DNA of 64,000 bases from Chromatiaceae bacterium (GCA_024235255.1 JACKMT010000002.1:248001-312000); one strand, 5' to 3'. Shown: positions 32,304 to 42,988, numbered from the stretch's first letter. The notes: generated by a model from the letters alone, not told the origin. Numbers and translations are program-made.

Positions 32304-33755
32304 CTAATGCACGGTACAAACCATGCAGGGGTCGAATGAGCGCACGACATGCTGAACCGCCACCGGCTCGCTCTCGTCTGCTCCGGCCGGTGTGCCGATT
32401 AGGGCTTGTTCGAGCGGCCCCGGTTGCTCGGTCCAGTCGCGGGGCGAGAAGTTCCAGGTGGTCGGCGCAACGATCTGGTAGTTGATAATGCGGCCGTTTT
32501 TTACCCGCACCCAGTGGCCCAGACTGCCTCGTGCGGCTTCGGTCATGCCCGCGCCCTGCGCCTGGTCGGGCAGTTCCTGGGTGATACAGAACGGCTCCTT
32601 CGGCCGCAGTTCGCGGCACCAGGCCTCCATCGCCAGCAGAATCCGGGGTATCTCAATCAACCTGGCGATCACCCGGTTGCGCACGTTGCTGCCGGTGGCG
32701 GCGACCAGCTCCCGGATCAACGGCTGGCCGTCGACTGTCTGACGGGCGACCGCGCCCACCTCAACCGCTTCACCTGCGAGTCGGGGCGCCTTGCACCAGG
32801 TGTAGCCGCTCGCCGGATCGGCGTCCGGCAGGGTTACCCCTTTATAGGGGTGTTGCGGTTCCGCTTGACCCTCCATCCAGCTGTGACTGATATCCTCGCT
32901 GATATCTTCCGGCCGCAAAGGCGCCCCGTTACCGGCGCACCAGGTACCGCGCCGGAACAGCTCCCCGCCGCTACCGGGATAGACGCCGTAGCTCATCAGC
33001 CGTAGATCGGTTCTTCCCAGCTCCTCTAACTTCAGATCAAGCGCAAGCTGCAGGAATCGGCGGAAATCGCTTTGGCCCGGCGCCTGCTCTGCGAACCACG
33101 CCTGGAGCTGCCGCCCGCTCTCCAACTCCAGCATCCGCTCCAGCGAGTCTCCGAACAGCTGCTGTTCCAGGAAGTTGCGAAAACCGGCCAGAATCGCCAG
33201 CAGGCGCATCTTCTCGTGAATCTCCACCCCGCGCGTGCTGCCGCCGGGTTGAATCGCCAGGCTGTGCGGCCACTTGCCGGCCAGCAGCCCCATGATATGC
33301 ATGAACCCGGCCCGCGCGCTCATTGTCTGGCTCGCCGCGCTGCCTCTGACCGCTTTAAACCGCGCCGCTACCTCGTCATACCAGCTCCGCTGCCGGTATG
33401 CTTCGCGGGCAAAGTCGGGCATGAAAAAGAGGTAGAAATGGGTAAAGTGGTCGGCCAGATTTTCGCAGCCATGGATCAGATTGATCGCCAGTTCGCCGTT
33501 CGGCGGCCGCACCACCCCTTGTATGGCGCCTAGTGCATTGGCCGCGGCGACCGACTGAGAGACGGAGCAGATGCCGCACACCCGCGGGGTATAGACCAGC
33601 GCGTCGCGCGGATCCCTGCCATGCAGCATCTGTTCGAAGCCGCGGTACATCGGCGAGGTGACCCAGGCTTCGCTGACCCGGTCATCCCTGATCTCCAGCT
33701 TGACCTCCAGATCGCCCTCCACTCGATTGAAGGGGCCGAGTATCCGCCTACTCAT
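32304..33755 (-). CDS. hupV: Regulatory (H2-sensing) [NiFe]-hydrogenase large subunit
   Basis: A 483-residue large subunit carrying the NiFe site. The N-terminal cysteine pair is in RVCGICSVSQSVAAANAL and the C-terminal pair is DPCMVC near the end. The protein stops exactly at TVH, where ordinary hydrogenases have a C-terminal peptide that a protease removes. Absence of that peptide is the mark of group 2b sensors (HupV/HoxC). The start at 33755 (MSRRILGPFNRVEGDLEV) is preferred over the frame's first codon at 33809 and overlaps hupU by 8 bp. With HupU it senses H2 and controls the kinase HupT encoded next to it. Confidence 0.95.
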   Translation of the reverse strand: MSRRILGPFNRVEGDLEVKLEIRDDRVSEAWVTSPMYRGFEQMLHGRDPRDALVYTPRVCGICSVSQSVAAANALGAIQGVVRPPNGELAINLIHGCENLADHFTHFYLFFMPDFAREAYRQRSWYDEVAARFKAVRGSAASQTMSARAGFMHIMGLLAGKWPHSLAIQPGGSTRGVEIHEKMRLLAILAGFRNFLEQQLFGDSLERMLELESGRQLQAWFAEQAPGQSDFRRFLQLALDLKLEELGRTDLRLMSYGVYPGSGGELFRRGTWCAGNGAPLRPEDISEDISHSWMEGQAEPQHPYKGVTLPDADPASGYTWCKAPRLAGEAVEVGAVARQTVDGQPLIRELVAATGSNVRNRVIARLIEIPRILLAMEAWCRELRPKEPFCITQELPDQAQGAGMTEAARGSLGHWVRVKNGRIINYQIVAPTTWNFSPRDWTEQPGPLEQALIGTPAGADESEPVAVQHVVRSFDPCMVCTVH

Positions 33756-34770
33756 GCGGCTCCCGCTTGCCGCAGCTCGGCGGCACTGCGATATGGTCGG
33801 CGTGCGCATTGCTGCGCAGGCGTTTCGGTGTGGCCGCTTTGGAGAGGGACGCCAGCGCCACGAACCAGGCCTTGGGCATATCGGTGGGAAGCCCGATCGG
33901 GATGCCGGCGATCTTCGGCGTCTCCAAAAAGCGGTGCCCCGGCTCCTGGAACCCGGGCTGGGTGCAGTTGACGCAGGCGTAGCCCCCCTTCAGGCAGGAG
34001 CCGCCGCCGTTCCAGGGACGGATATTGCAGTCGGCATGCGCCTGGGTCCCGAGGCATCCCAGATGCTCCATCATGCAGCCGCCCTGCGACAACTCCTGCG
34101 CGCTGGCTTTGAATTCGTAGAACTCATTTCTCGGGCAGCCGTGATGCACCAGATGATCACAGTAGCTGCGCGGACGCTGCCAGTCGTCCAGGTCGTCTCT
34201 GCCAAAGCCGCCAAGCGCCAGGTGCATGAGCGTGTCCAGCACCCAGTTGGGGTGTGTTGGGCAGCCCGCCACGTTGATCACCGGCAGTCCAGCGCCGGAG
34301 AGATATGCGCTGCCCAGCAACCCGCCGCGGTTGGTCTCAGAATACTGCAGACCGCAGGCGTCGGTCGGGTTGTCGCCGCCGGCAGTGATGCCGCCGAACG
34401 AGGCGCCGGTGCCGATTGCCAGCGTATACCGCGCCAGCTGCGCCAGCTCGCGCACCCAGTGCATCATCGGCCGGCCGGTGCCGGAGAGCATATGAAAACG
34501 GCCGCTCCCTTTGGGACCGCGCTTGACCGCCCCCTCAATGCAGAGCGCATCCAACCTAATTTCTCTGCGCATAACTTTGGCCAGTATTTCTCGCATCTCC
34601 GAACCGGACGCCTCGCTCAGCATCGGATGCCAGATCAGATCGATACCGGCGCCGCTCAGCGTAGCCACCAGATCGGGCGCTTCGGCACAGAGCAGCGAGA
34701 GACTGCAGCCGCCGCAGCCACCGGACTGCAGCCAGAGCAGGTTGAACCGGTTGCGCTCGGGAGCCGCCAT
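33748..34770 (-). CDS. hupU: Regulatory [NiFe]-hydrogenase small subunit
   Basis: A 340-residue iron-sulfur subunit that pairs with HupV. The proximal-cluster motif is WLQSGGCGGCSLSLL with both cysteines. Further cluster ligands appear in INVAGCPTHPNW, HHGCPRNEFYEF, GGCMMEHLGCLG and NGGGSCLKGGYACVNCTQPGF. There is no Tat signal peptide and no membrane anchor, so the protein stays in the cytoplasm, as expected of the HupUV/HoxBC sensor class. It passes electrons or conformational change from the H2-binding HupV to HupT. It is separated from hupT by 1 bp, consistent with a single transcript. Confidence 0.95.
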   Translation of the reverse strand: MAAPERNRFNLLWLQSGGCGGCSLSLLCAEAPDLVATLSGAGIDLIWHPMLSEASGSEMREILAKVMRREIRLDALCIEGAVKRGPKGSGRFHMLSGTGRPMMHWVRELAQLARYTLAIGTGASFGGITAGGDNPTDACGLQYSETNRGGLLGSAYLSGAGLPVINVAGCPTHPNWVLDTLMHLALGGFGRDDLDDWQRPRSYCDHLVHHGCPRNEFYEFKASAQELSQGGCMMEHLGCLGTQAHADCNIRPWNGGGSCLKGGYACVNCTQPGFQEPGHRFLETPKIAGIPIGLPTDMPKAWFVALASLSKAATPKRLRSNAHADHIAVPPSCGKREPHE

Positions 34771-34771
34771 T

Positions 34772-36130
34772 TCAGGCCGCCTTCAGTGCTAGCGAAAAAA
34801 CCGCGCCGCCGTCCGGATGGTTGGCAACCCGCAGATCACCGCCCTGATCGGTGGCCAGTCCATAGCTGATGTAGAGTCCGAGTCCGGTGCCCTTGCCCAC
34901 CTCCTTGGTCGTGAAAAAGGGGTCGAACACCCGCATCAGATTTTCCTGGGGAATGCCCGGCCCGTTGTCCCGCACCTCGACAATCACCATCTCCCGCTCC
35001 CGGAAACAGCGCAGCAGCAGCACAGGCGCGGCGAGTTCCTCCATCACGTCCACTGCATTCTGCACCAGGTTGACCAGGATCTGGTGTACGAAACCCTTGT
35101 TGCCCACCACCGCCAGCGGCTCCCCCATCTCCAGCACCACTTCGGGTTTGCGGCGGGCCGCCTTGACCACCCACTCGACCGAGGTGCGCACCACCGGGCA
35201 GAGTTCGAAGCGCTGCGGCTGCTCCCGGTGGTTGCCGGAGAAACGGCGCAGATCCTGAACGATATTCCTGACCCGCTCCGCCCCCTCCAGCGTGCCGTCG
35301 ATCAGCGATCCGATATCCCCCAGTATCCGGTCGATCTTGAGGTCGCTGCGCAGCTTGCTGCACTCCGCTTCCGGAACGCCGGCGTGGAGTGCATCGAAAT
35401 ATTCGGTGATACGGCTGCCGTAGCGCTTCAGCGCGTGCATGTTGCCGAATACGAAACTGATCGGGTTGTTCAATTCATGCGCCACGCCAGCCACCAGCCG
35501 GCCCAGGGAAGCCATCTTTTCGGAGTGCACAAGCTGCTGCTGAGCGTGCTGCAACTCGTTGTGCGTGGCATGTAGCTGTTTATAAGCGCGCCGCAGCTCG
35601 CCTACCGGCCGGCCGATCAGCACCATGCCGACCAGACGCCCCTCGTGATCGAAGCGCGAGCTGCAGTTCATCGCCAAAGGCGCGGGTTTGCCGTCCGCTC
35701 CGATCAGGTTGACCTCGCAGTCATACAGCGTTTCCGAGCGGATCTTTTCCGGAAACTGCTCCGCCAGGCGCTGCGAACCGGCCTCGAACAGCGTGCCGAA
35801 CTGCGTTCCGACCAGCTGCCCGGCCGACTTGCCGGTGATCTCTTCGAGCGCCCGGTTAACCTGCTGAATGCGGCCGTTGATACCGCACACGATGAGGACG
35901 TCGGTCATCGACTGCTGTACGCTTTCGATGAAGCGCTGGGCCTCTTCCAAGGCGCTGTTCTTCTCCTCCAGTTCGACCTGATAGCGGACCAGGTCCGCAT
36001 ACACCTCGTCCATCTTCTGAATGACTTCGATCCACGCCGCTTCGCCGCCGTCCGAATCGATGAAATGTCTTTCCGGGTCCACTTTCTCCAACAGGCCGGA
36101 ACCGGCGCGGCGCTGGTCGGTCATCTTCAC
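34772..36130 (-). CDS. hupT: Hydrogenase-regulating sensor histidine kinase
   Basis: A 452-residue cytoplasmic kinase of the HupT/HoxJ type. A PAS domain (about 65-180, SMTDVLIVCGINGRIQQVNRALEEITG joined in pieces) leads into the HisKA helix with His218 in GVAHELNNPISFVFGN, then the ATPase domain with VQNAVDV, DNGPGIP and GTGLGLYISYG. In characterised systems the N-terminal region docks to the H2 sensor HupUV, and the kinase modulates phosphorylation of HupR/HoxA. Its position directly between hupR and hupUV makes that chain clear here. No transmembrane helices are present. Confidence 0.93.
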   Translation of the reverse strand: MKMTDQRRAGSGLLEKVDPERHFIDSDGGEAAWIEVIQKMDEVYADLVRYQVELEEKNSALEEAQRFIESVQQSMTDVLIVCGINGRIQQVNRALEEITGKSAGQLVGTQFGTLFEAGSQRLAEQFPEKIRSETLYDCEVNLIGADGKPAPLAMNCSSRFDHEGRLVGMVLIGRPVGELRRAYKQLHATHNELQHAQQQLVHSEKMASLGRLVAGVAHELNNPISFVFGNMHALKRYGSRITEYFDALHAGVPEAECSKLRSDLKIDRILGDIGSLIDGTLEGAERVRNIVQDLRRFSGNHREQPQRFELCPVVRTSVEWVVKAARRKPEVVLEMGEPLAVVGNKGFVHQILVNLVQNAVDVMEELAAPVLLLRCFREREMVIVEVRDNGPGIPQENLMRVFDPFFTTKEVGKGTGLGLYISYGLATDQGGDLRVANHPDGGAVFSLALKAA

Positions 36131-36148
36131 GCTACGGCGCCTTTCTGA

Positions 36149-37618
36149 TCAGGATCCTGTCTCATTTACCTGCTCCACTCGCTCCAGCGCGTAACGCTCG
36201 AGTTTGCCGCGCAGTCCGACCCGCGACAGCCCCAGCTCCTGTGCCGTCCGGCTCTTGTTCCAGCGATGCCGGATAAGCGCCTCGCGCAGTATGCGCGCCT
36301 CGATGCGTTCGATGCGCTGTTTCAGCGAGCCGCCGGCATCGCCTGGAAACTCTTTTGCATGCTCCTCCCCTGTCTGCGCAGGCAGCATAATTTTGGCCGA
36401 AAGCAGCTCAGCACCCAACTCATCGGCATCGCCCATCACCAGCATGTGCTTTATTTCATTCTGCAGTTCACGTACGTTGCCCGGCCAGTGGTAGGCCTGC
36501 ATGCAGGCCAGCGCTTCGCTGCTGAACGCCCGCGCCTCCTTGCCGATCTGCGTTGCGGTCTGCCGCAGAATGGCGTTCGCCAGCAGCGGTATATCCATCG
36601 GTCGCTCGCGCAGCGGCGGCAGATTGATAGTGAAGGAGGAGATCCGGTAGTAGAGGTCCTGACGGAAGCGTCCGCAGCGGACCTCTGCCTCCAGCTCCCG
36701 GTTGGTGGCGGCAATCACCCGCACGTTGACCTTGCGCCGCTGCGCGCACCCCAACGGCCGGACTTCGCCCTCCTGCAGCACCCGCAGCAGCTTCACCTGA
36801 AAAGCCGCCGACACCTCACCGATCTCATCCAGAAATATGGTGCCGCCGTCGGCGCGCTCGAACAGACCCGCGCGATCTTCCACCGCTCCGGTAAAGGCGC
36901 CCCGCTTGTAGCCGAACAGTTCGCTCTCCAGCAGCTCATCGGGCAGCGCGGCACAGTTCTCCACGACAAACGGTTTGTCGCAGCGCAGGCTATTGTAGTG
37001 CAGCGCACGGGCGCACAGCTCCTTGCCGGTTCCCGACTCACCGGAGAGCAGCACGGTGACATCGTAGGGCGCCACCCGGCGAACTTTCACGCACACCTGC
37101 TCCATCGCGCTGCCGGGGGCGCGGATGATGCCGTCATCGCTCTGGTAGCGTGCCTGAATACGTTGCCGTTTACCGCTGATCTTCTGCTCCAGCGATTCGG
37201 GCATGCGCCGCAACTCGACGTTGAGCAGTTCGTTTTCGCGCTGCAGATTGAACAGATGGGCCGCATTTTTGAGCGTCAATATCAGGTTGTCGGGATGCCA
37301 GGGTTTGGTAATGTATTGGTAGATGCCCGCCTCGTTGATCCCCTGAATGATATCTTCCGCATCGGTATAGCCGGAGAGAATGATGCGCACTACGTCCGGC
37401 CACTGCTTGCGAACGCGGCTGAGAAACTGGACGCCGGTGGTCTCCGGCATGCGCTGATCGCACAACAGGAGCTGTATCCACTCGCGCTCCAGGATCGCTT
37501 CCGCATCTTTGACGTTGGTTGCGGTTCTGACTTCAAACTCATCCTCCAGAATACGCTCCAGCGCCTCCAGGCCCCGCACCTCGTCATCGACGATCAACAG
37601 TGTCGGCAGGGAGTTCAT
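36149..37618 (-). CDS. hupR: NtrC-family activator of hydrogenase genes
   Basis: A 489-residue response regulator of the HupR/HoxA class. The receiver (1-120) has Asp54 in LLCDQRMPET. The AAA+ domain has Walker A GESGTGKE (193-200), an intact GAFTGA loop (240-245) and Walker B IFLDEIG. A Fis-type HTH ends the protein (RTAQELGLSRVGLRGKLERY). The intact GAFTGA loop implies direct action on sigma-54 RNA polymerase, and a sigma-54 promoter does precede the structural hydrogenase operon. In related systems the unphosphorylated form is the active one. It is 4-bp coupled to hypX. Confidence 0.95.
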   Translation of the reverse strand: MNSLPTLLIVDDEVRGLEALERILEDEFEVRTATNVKDAEAILEREWIQLLLCDQRMPETTGVQFLSRVRKQWPDVVRIILSGYTDAEDIIQGINEAGIYQYITKPWHPDNLILTLKNAAHLFNLQRENELLNVELRRMPESLEQKISGKRQRIQARYQSDDGIIRAPGSAMEQVCVKVRRVAPYDVTVLLSGESGTGKELCARALHYNSLRCDKPFVVENCAALPDELLESELFGYKRGAFTGAVEDRAGLFERADGGTIFLDEIGEVSAAFQVKLLRVLQEGEVRPLGCAQRRKVNVRVIAATNRELEAEVRCGRFRQDLYYRISSFTINLPPLRERPMDIPLLANAILRQTATQIGKEARAFSSEALACMQAYHWPGNVRELQNEIKHMLVMGDADELGAELLSAKIMLPAQTGEEHAKEFPGDAGGSLKQRIERIEARILREALIRHRWNKSRTAQELGLSRVGLRGKLERYALERVEQVNETGS

Positions 37619-39318
37619 GCGTTCGCTCTCCTGACCGGTTCGGGTGCCCAGCGTTTATCCCGGTGGCGGGCGATGGTGATGGGGGTGCGCGACTTCGCCA
37701 CCTTGTAGACAAAATTGTAGCGGGCCACGTGGTAGCTGGGATCGAAGCCGTAGAAGTTCTGCTGCATGCGGGCGAGCTCCGCCTCCCGGTAGTGTGCCAA
37801 CGGCTTAGCCAGCTCATCCGCCGCCCGACGCCGCGCTTTCTCCGTCAGCAAACCGGCCAGCGCGGGATCGGCCGCCAACGCTTCCGCGCGCTGCCGCAGC
37901 GAGGCCAGAAACGCCTCGCTCGAATCCCCGAAATGGGCGTCAACCAAACCCAGCTCCAGCGCTTCGGCACAACCCATCGGCAGCCGCCTCTGGGTGATGC
38001 GGTTGGCCCGCTCCTGTCCGACCCGTTTTGGCAGCAGATAGGTCCAGTACTCCGAACCGTACAGATTCCCCATATCCTTGTAATGTGGATTGAGCACGAC
38101 GCCGGAACGGGCCCAGACCAGATCCGCCGCACGCGCCAGAAAGACGCCGCCGGCACCGGCGCTGCCCTGCAGTGCGGAGACGATGAGCCGGTTCCCGCTG
38201 GTGATGATCTCGCACGCCAGGTCGTTTATCGCGTTGATGTTGGCCCAGGACTCATCCGCCGCGCTTGCGGCTGCCTCGATCACGTTCAGATGCAGACCGT
38301 TGGACCAGAACTCAGAACCGCCCATCAGTACAATGACCTTCGCATCCCGTGCCCGCACTTCAATGAATGCTTCCCGCAGACGCTGGCACTGGTCGGTGCT
38401 CATGGCGCCGTTGTAACAGCTGAAATGGAGATAGGCCACGCCGTTGCGTTCGCTTAAGCTGATCTCCGGATAGCCATCGATTTCGGGCAGATGCGCGACC
38501 TCCTGCGCCAGCACCTGGGTCGCCGGCAGCTTGAACGGGTGGCTGCTCTGCTTATCCCGCAGGTGGCCGATCCATACCGAGCCGTCAACCGTGGCGCGGC
38601 AGACCGCCGGACCGGAGCGGGCGATGACAGCCCCCGGTCTGCCGTTCGACAGCGCGCCGCGATGGGCGTCGTAAAGATAGCAGCCGCGTCCCAACAGCTG
38701 GTCGTAGACCCCGGGGAATCCGTCGCCGCTGCGGATTTTCCGCAGCACGGTTTCGCTGTCGTCGCGCTGCCAGTCGATGGCACGGTCAGCCTGCCGCACC
38801 GGGGGCCGCAACCGGCCGCGCACGCAGCCATTTCGGTAATCGAGCGGTTCCGGAATAAAGCCTCCGTTGCGGAACCGTTCGATCGCGGCGAGTACCGTGC
38901 CGACCGCCGCTTCGGTCACCTCGTTGCGATAGAGACTCGCTTTGCTTGCCGCGCGTAGCGGAAACTCAGTACTGGCCCAGATGTCGCCCGCATCCATCTC
39001 CGCGTTGGCCTGCAACAGCGTGACGCCCCAGTGCCGCTCACGGTTGAGGATCGCCCAGTCGAGCGCGGAAGGTCCACGGTCGCCCCTGATCCCCGGATGC
39101 ACAACCAGGCAGATGTGGTGCTCCCAGATCTCCCTGGGTATCGCGCGTTTGAGAAAAGGGGCAATGATCAGATCCGGCCGGAACAGCGCCACCGCTTCGC
39201 TGCTGACCCGGTCGTTGATATCGAACTCGACCGACACCTCGTGCTCGCGTTGGCGCAACTCGACGAAGATGCGCTGACAGAGGCTGTTGAAGGCGTGGGT
39301 GAGGAGCAGGATCTTCAT
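37615..39318 (-). CDS. hypX: HypX/HoxX, CO-ligand-producing hydrogenase maturation protein
   Basis: A 567-residue fusion. The N-terminal half (to about 260) resembles formyltetrahydrofolate-dependent enzymes, with the conserved loop HPGIRGDRGPSALDWAI at about residue 74. The C-terminal half (about 285-530) is a crotonase (enoyl-CoA hydratase) domain with SALQGSAGAGGVFLARAAD and HYKDMGNLYGSEYW. Characterised HypX converts the formyl group of formyl-THF via formyl-CoA into the CO ligand of the NiFe site when oxygen is present. Its presence argues that hydrogenase is assembled under oxic or micro-oxic conditions. It overlaps hypE by 1 bp and hupR by 4 bp. Confidence 0.95.
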   Translation of the reverse strand: MKILLLTHAFNSLCQRIFVELRQREHEVSVEFDINDRVSSEAVALFRPDLIIAPFLKRAIPREIWEHHICLVVHPGIRGDRGPSALDWAILNRERHWGVTLLQANAEMDAGDIWASTEFPLRAASKASLYRNEVTEAAVGTVLAAIERFRNGGFIPEPLDYRNGCVRGRLRPPVRQADRAIDWQRDDSETVLRKIRSGDGFPGVYDQLLGRGCYLYDAHRGALSNGRPGAVIARSGPAVCRATVDGSVWIGHLRDKQSSHPFKLPATQVLAQEVAHLPEIDGYPEISLSERNGVAYLHFSCYNGAMSTDQCQRLREAFIEVRARDAKVIVLMGGSEFWSNGLHLNVIEAAASAADESWANINAINDLACEIITSGNRLIVSALQGSAGAGGVFLARAADLVWARSGVVLNPHYKDMGNLYGSEYWTYLLPKRVGQERANRITQRRLPMGCAEALELGLVDAHFGDSSEAFLASLRQRAEALAADPALAGLLTEKARRRAADELAKPLAHYREAELARMQQNFYGFDPSYHVARYNFVYKVAKSRTPITIARHRDKRWAPEPVRRANA

Positions 39319-40358
39319 CAGCAGATCCTCGGCAGCTGCTCTCCGGTCAGCCAGTCCACCACGCGGCTGCCGCCGAAGCCGGTCTCCATCTGCACGAATC
39401 CATGGCTGTCCCCCACCACTTCGCCGATGATAGAGGCGCCCCTTCCCAGCGGGTGGGCGCGCATCACCTCCAGCAGCCGGGCGGCATCGGGCTTCGCGCA
39501 GATGCAGACCAGCTTGCCTTCGTTGGCCACGTAGAGCGGATCCAGCCCGAGCAGCTCGCAGGCGGCGTTCACCTGGGGATGCACCGGAATTGCCGCCTCC
39601 CGCAGCAGCATGCCGACCGCCGACTGCTGCGCCAGTTCGTTCAGCGTGGTGGCCAGGCCGCCGCGCGTGGGGTCGCGCAGGCAGTGAATCCCGGGCACCA
39701 CAGCCACCATCTCGGCGACCAGCGTGTGCAGCGCGGCCGAGTCGGATGCGATACTGGTCTCGAACTCCAGATTCTCGCGGCTCGACATGATCGCCACACC
39801 GTGATCCCCGATCGTGCCGCTGAGCAGAATGGCGTCGCCCGGCCTGGCCCTGTCACCCGAGATGTTCACCCCCTCGGGCACCCGGCCGATGCCGGTCGTA
39901 GTGATGAAAATGCCGTCCCCCTTGCCTTTTTCTACAACTTTGGTATCGCCGGTGACCACCGGCACGCCGGCTTTGACCGCGGCGCTGCTCATGCTCGCCA
40001 CCACGCGCTCCAGGTCGGCCAGCGGAAAGCCCTCCTCCAGAATGAAACCGGCGGCCAGATAGAGCGGTTGGGCGCCGGACATGGCCACATCATTGATGGT
40101 GCCGTGAACGGCGAGCGAACCGATATCGCCGCCGGGGAAGAAGAGCGGCGATATCACGTGTCCGTCGGTGCTGATCACCAGACGCCCGGCTGGCACTTCG
40201 AACAGCGCCTGGTCGTTCGCCTGGCGCAGCAGCGGATTGTCCAGGTGCCTGACGAACAGCTCCTCGATCAACTGCGCCATGGCCCGACCGCCGCTGCCAT
40301 GGGTCATGTCGACCCGGCCTTGGCTGATATTCAGTCGCAACGGAAATCTTTTTGCCAT
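39318..40358 (-). CDS. hypE: Hydrogenase maturation protein HypE
   Basis: A 346-residue PurM/AIR-synthase-like enzyme that dehydrates a carbamoyl group on its own C-terminal cysteine to give the cyanide ligand of the NiFe site. The N-terminus MTHGSGGRAMAQLIEELF (after a 13-residue lead) and the ATP-binding stretch VVTGDTKVVEKGKGDGIFI are characteristic. The protein ends PRIC, with the essential terminal cysteine present. It needs HypF to supply the carbamoyl group, and hypF is not found in this window. It lies downstream of hypD with a 40-bp gap. Confidence 0.96.
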   Translation of the reverse strand: MAKRFPLRLNISQGRVDMTHGSGGRAMAQLIEELFVRHLDNPLLRQANDQALFEVPAGRLVISTDGHVISPLFFPGGDIGSLAVHGTINDVAMSGAQPLYLAAGFILEEGFPLADLERVVASMSSAAVKAGVPVVTGDTKVVEKGKGDGIFITTTGIGRVPEGVNISGDRARPGDAILLSGTIGDHGVAIMSSRENLEFETSIASDSAALHTLVAEMVAVVPGIHCLRDPTRGGLATTLNELAQQSAVGMLLREAAIPVHPQVNAACELLGLDPLYVANEGKLVCICAKPDAARLLEVMRAHPLGRGASIIGEVVGDSHGFVQMETGFGGSRVVDWLTGEQLPRIC

Positions 40359-40398
40359 TTACGCTTCCCGCGAGTGAGGTTAGTTGACGAACAGCCGA

Positions 40399-41547
40399 TC
40401 AGGCAGCGGCGTCCGGCGAAGTTGCGGGCCTGCGAAATCGGCCGTAACTCCAGTAAGCGGCGCAGGCGCCCTCGGATGAAACCATGCAGGATCCCATCGG
40501 ATTCTCCGGGGTACAGAGCGTGCCGAAAAGCTGGCAGTCACTCGGGCGCTTGGCACCGCGCAGAATCGCCGGGCATTCGCACCCCTTGACATCCTCCGCT
40601 TTCGAGGCGGGGATTTCGAAACGCTGCTCGGCGTCGAATTGAGCATATGCCTGTTTGATCCGGAGCGCGCTGTAGGGCACCATGCCCAGTCCACGCCACT
40701 CGAAGCTGCGCCGCAGTTCCAGCACCTCCGCCACCAGGCGCTGCGCCTTCAGATTCCCCTCCCGGGTGACCACGCGAGTGTACTCGTTCTCGACCTCGTG
40801 CCGTCCGGCGTTGATCTGGCGCACCAGCATCAGCGCCGACTGCATGACATCCAGCGGCTCGAAACCGGCTATCACCACCGGTTTCTGATACTCCTCGGCA
40901 AAGAACTCGTAGGGCCGGCTGCCGATCACCGAGCTGACATGCGAGGGACCGAAGAAACCGTCGATGGAGACGCCGCCCAGCTCGCGCACTTCGGGCGACT
41001 CCAGGATATTCTGGATCGCCGCCGGTGTGAGTACGTGGTTGCAGAAGACGCTGAAGTTTTCCAGCCGCTCCGCCTGCGCCTGCTTGATCGCCACTGCGGT
41101 CGGCGGGGTGGTGGTCTCGAAACCGATGGCAAAAAAGACCACCTGCCGGCCGGGGTGTTCGTGCGCGATCCGGAGCGCATCCTGGGTGGAGTAGACCATG
41201 CGCACGTCGCCGCCCGCCGCCTTCACCTTGAGCAGACTTTTTTTACCGCCGGCCGGGACCCGCAGCAGATCGCCGTAGGTGCATAGGATGACATCCTGCG
41301 CCTCGACCAAGTGGATTGCGTTGTCTATGCGGCCAATCGGCAGTACGCAGACCGGGCAGCCGGGACCATGGACGAAGCGGACGTTGTCCGGCATCAAATC
41401 CTGCACGCCGTAGCGGAAGATGGCGTGGGTGTGGCCGCCGCAGAACTCCATCAGATGGTAGCGGCGGTCCGGCTCCACCTCCGCGGCGATCGCCGAAGCG
41501 AGTCGTCTGGCCAGCGACTGCTGGCGGAATTCGTCCACATATTTCAC
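40399..41547 (-). CDS. hypD: Hydrogenase maturation protein HypD
   Basis: A 382-residue iron-sulfur scaffold that, with HypC, holds the Fe atom while CN and CO ligands are added. The signature MEFCGGHTHAIFRYG with its essential Cys, the HGPGCPVCVLP redox motif, and the [4Fe-4S] cysteines in GCECPAILRG, PSDCQLFGTLC and GSCMVSSEGACAAYW are all intact. The start overlaps the hypC stop by 4 bp (ATGA), which fits HypC and HypD acting as a 1:1 complex. Length and order are standard. Confidence 0.96.
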   Translation of the reverse strand: MKYVDEFRQQSLARRLASAIAAEVEPDRRYHLMEFCGGHTHAIFRYGVQDLMPDNVRFVHGPGCPVCVLPIGRIDNAIHLVEAQDVILCTYGDLLRVPAGGKKSLLKVKAAGGDVRMVYSTQDALRIAHEHPGRQVVFFAIGFETTTPPTAVAIKQAQAERLENFSVFCNHVLTPAAIQNILESPEVRELGGVSIDGFFGPSHVSSVIGSRPYEFFAEEYQKPVVIAGFEPLDVMQSALMLVRQINAGRHEVENEYTRVVTREGNLKAQRLVAEVLELRRSFEWRGLGMVPYSALRIKQAYAQFDAEQRFEIPASKAEDVKGCECPAILRGAKRPSDCQLFGTLCTPENPMGSCMVSSEGACAAYWSYGRFRRPATSPDAAA

Positions 41548-41767
41548 GGCGGCGCCCCCGTCAGGCCTGCCTGGGCAAACAGCTCCAGCGTCAGCCGGGC
41601 CTCCTCCTCACTTACCTTGTTGAGCGCGTAGCCGACATGGATCAGGACGAAGTCGTTTTCGGCAACCTCTTCTACCAACGCCAGGGATACCTCCTTGCGG
41701 ACGCCGTCGAGCTCGACCAGCGCCATATCCCTGGCCTGGTCGACGGCTACCACCCGCGCCGGCAGTG

Positions 41768-41777
<10 letters not shown>
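41544..41777 (-). CDS. hypC: Hydrogenase maturation chaperone HypC
   Basis: A 77-residue HypC/HupF chaperone. The functional N-terminus MCLALPARVV starts at 41777 with the essential Cys2; the frame is open further upstream, but that part overlaps hypB and would bury the cysteine. The fold continues as an OB-type barrel (VALVELDGVRKEVSLALVEEV, then VLIHVGYALNKV). HypC carries the Fe(CN)2CO unit between HypD and the large-subunit precursor. The start overlaps the hypB stop by 10 bp. A second, divergent HypC-like gene is present in the structural operon (44742-45038). Confidence 0.95.
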
Positions 41778-42634
<857 letters not shown>

Positions 42635-42646
42635 GACATTAACCTC

Positions 42647-42988
42647 TCAATCGACTTCCAGCTCTTTGATGCGCAGCTCTTCGCCGCCGGTCACCTGCAG
42701 TTGAAAGCTGCCGCATTCGGGACAGGCGTCGAAGCGCTGCCTCACCTGCACCCTAGTCGCACACCGCATACACCAGGCTTGTCCCGGCAGCTCGACTATC
42801 TCCAGCCTGGCGCCGTCCGCCAGCGAACCGCGGGTCACCACCTCGAAGCCGAAACGCATCGCCTCCAGCTCCACCCCGGAGAGCTGGCCGATCTCAAGCC
42901 AGACGGTTTTCACACGCGAATACCCCTGGCTCACCGCGTTCTGCTCCACTACCTGGAGGATGGATTCACACAACGACATTTCGTGCAT
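42647..42988 (-). CDS. hypA: Hydrogenase nickel chaperone HypA
   Basis: A 113-residue metallochaperone. The N-terminus MHEMSLCESIL has the nickel-binding Met-His-Glu. The zinc site is formed by CMRC and CPEC, 15 residues apart. I start it at 42988, not 43018, because nickel binding needs the free MHE end and a GAGAGGCTGGGG ribosome-binding region precedes it. It is the first gene of the hypABCDEX-hupRTUV block and works with HypB. It may have its own promoter in the 361-bp gap upstream. Confidence 0.95.
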   Translation of the reverse strand: MHEMSLCESILQVVEQNAVSQGYSRVKTVWLEIGQLSGVELEAMRFGFEVVTRGSLADGARLEIVELPGQAWCMRCATRVQVRQRFDACPECGSFQLQVTGGEELRIKELEVD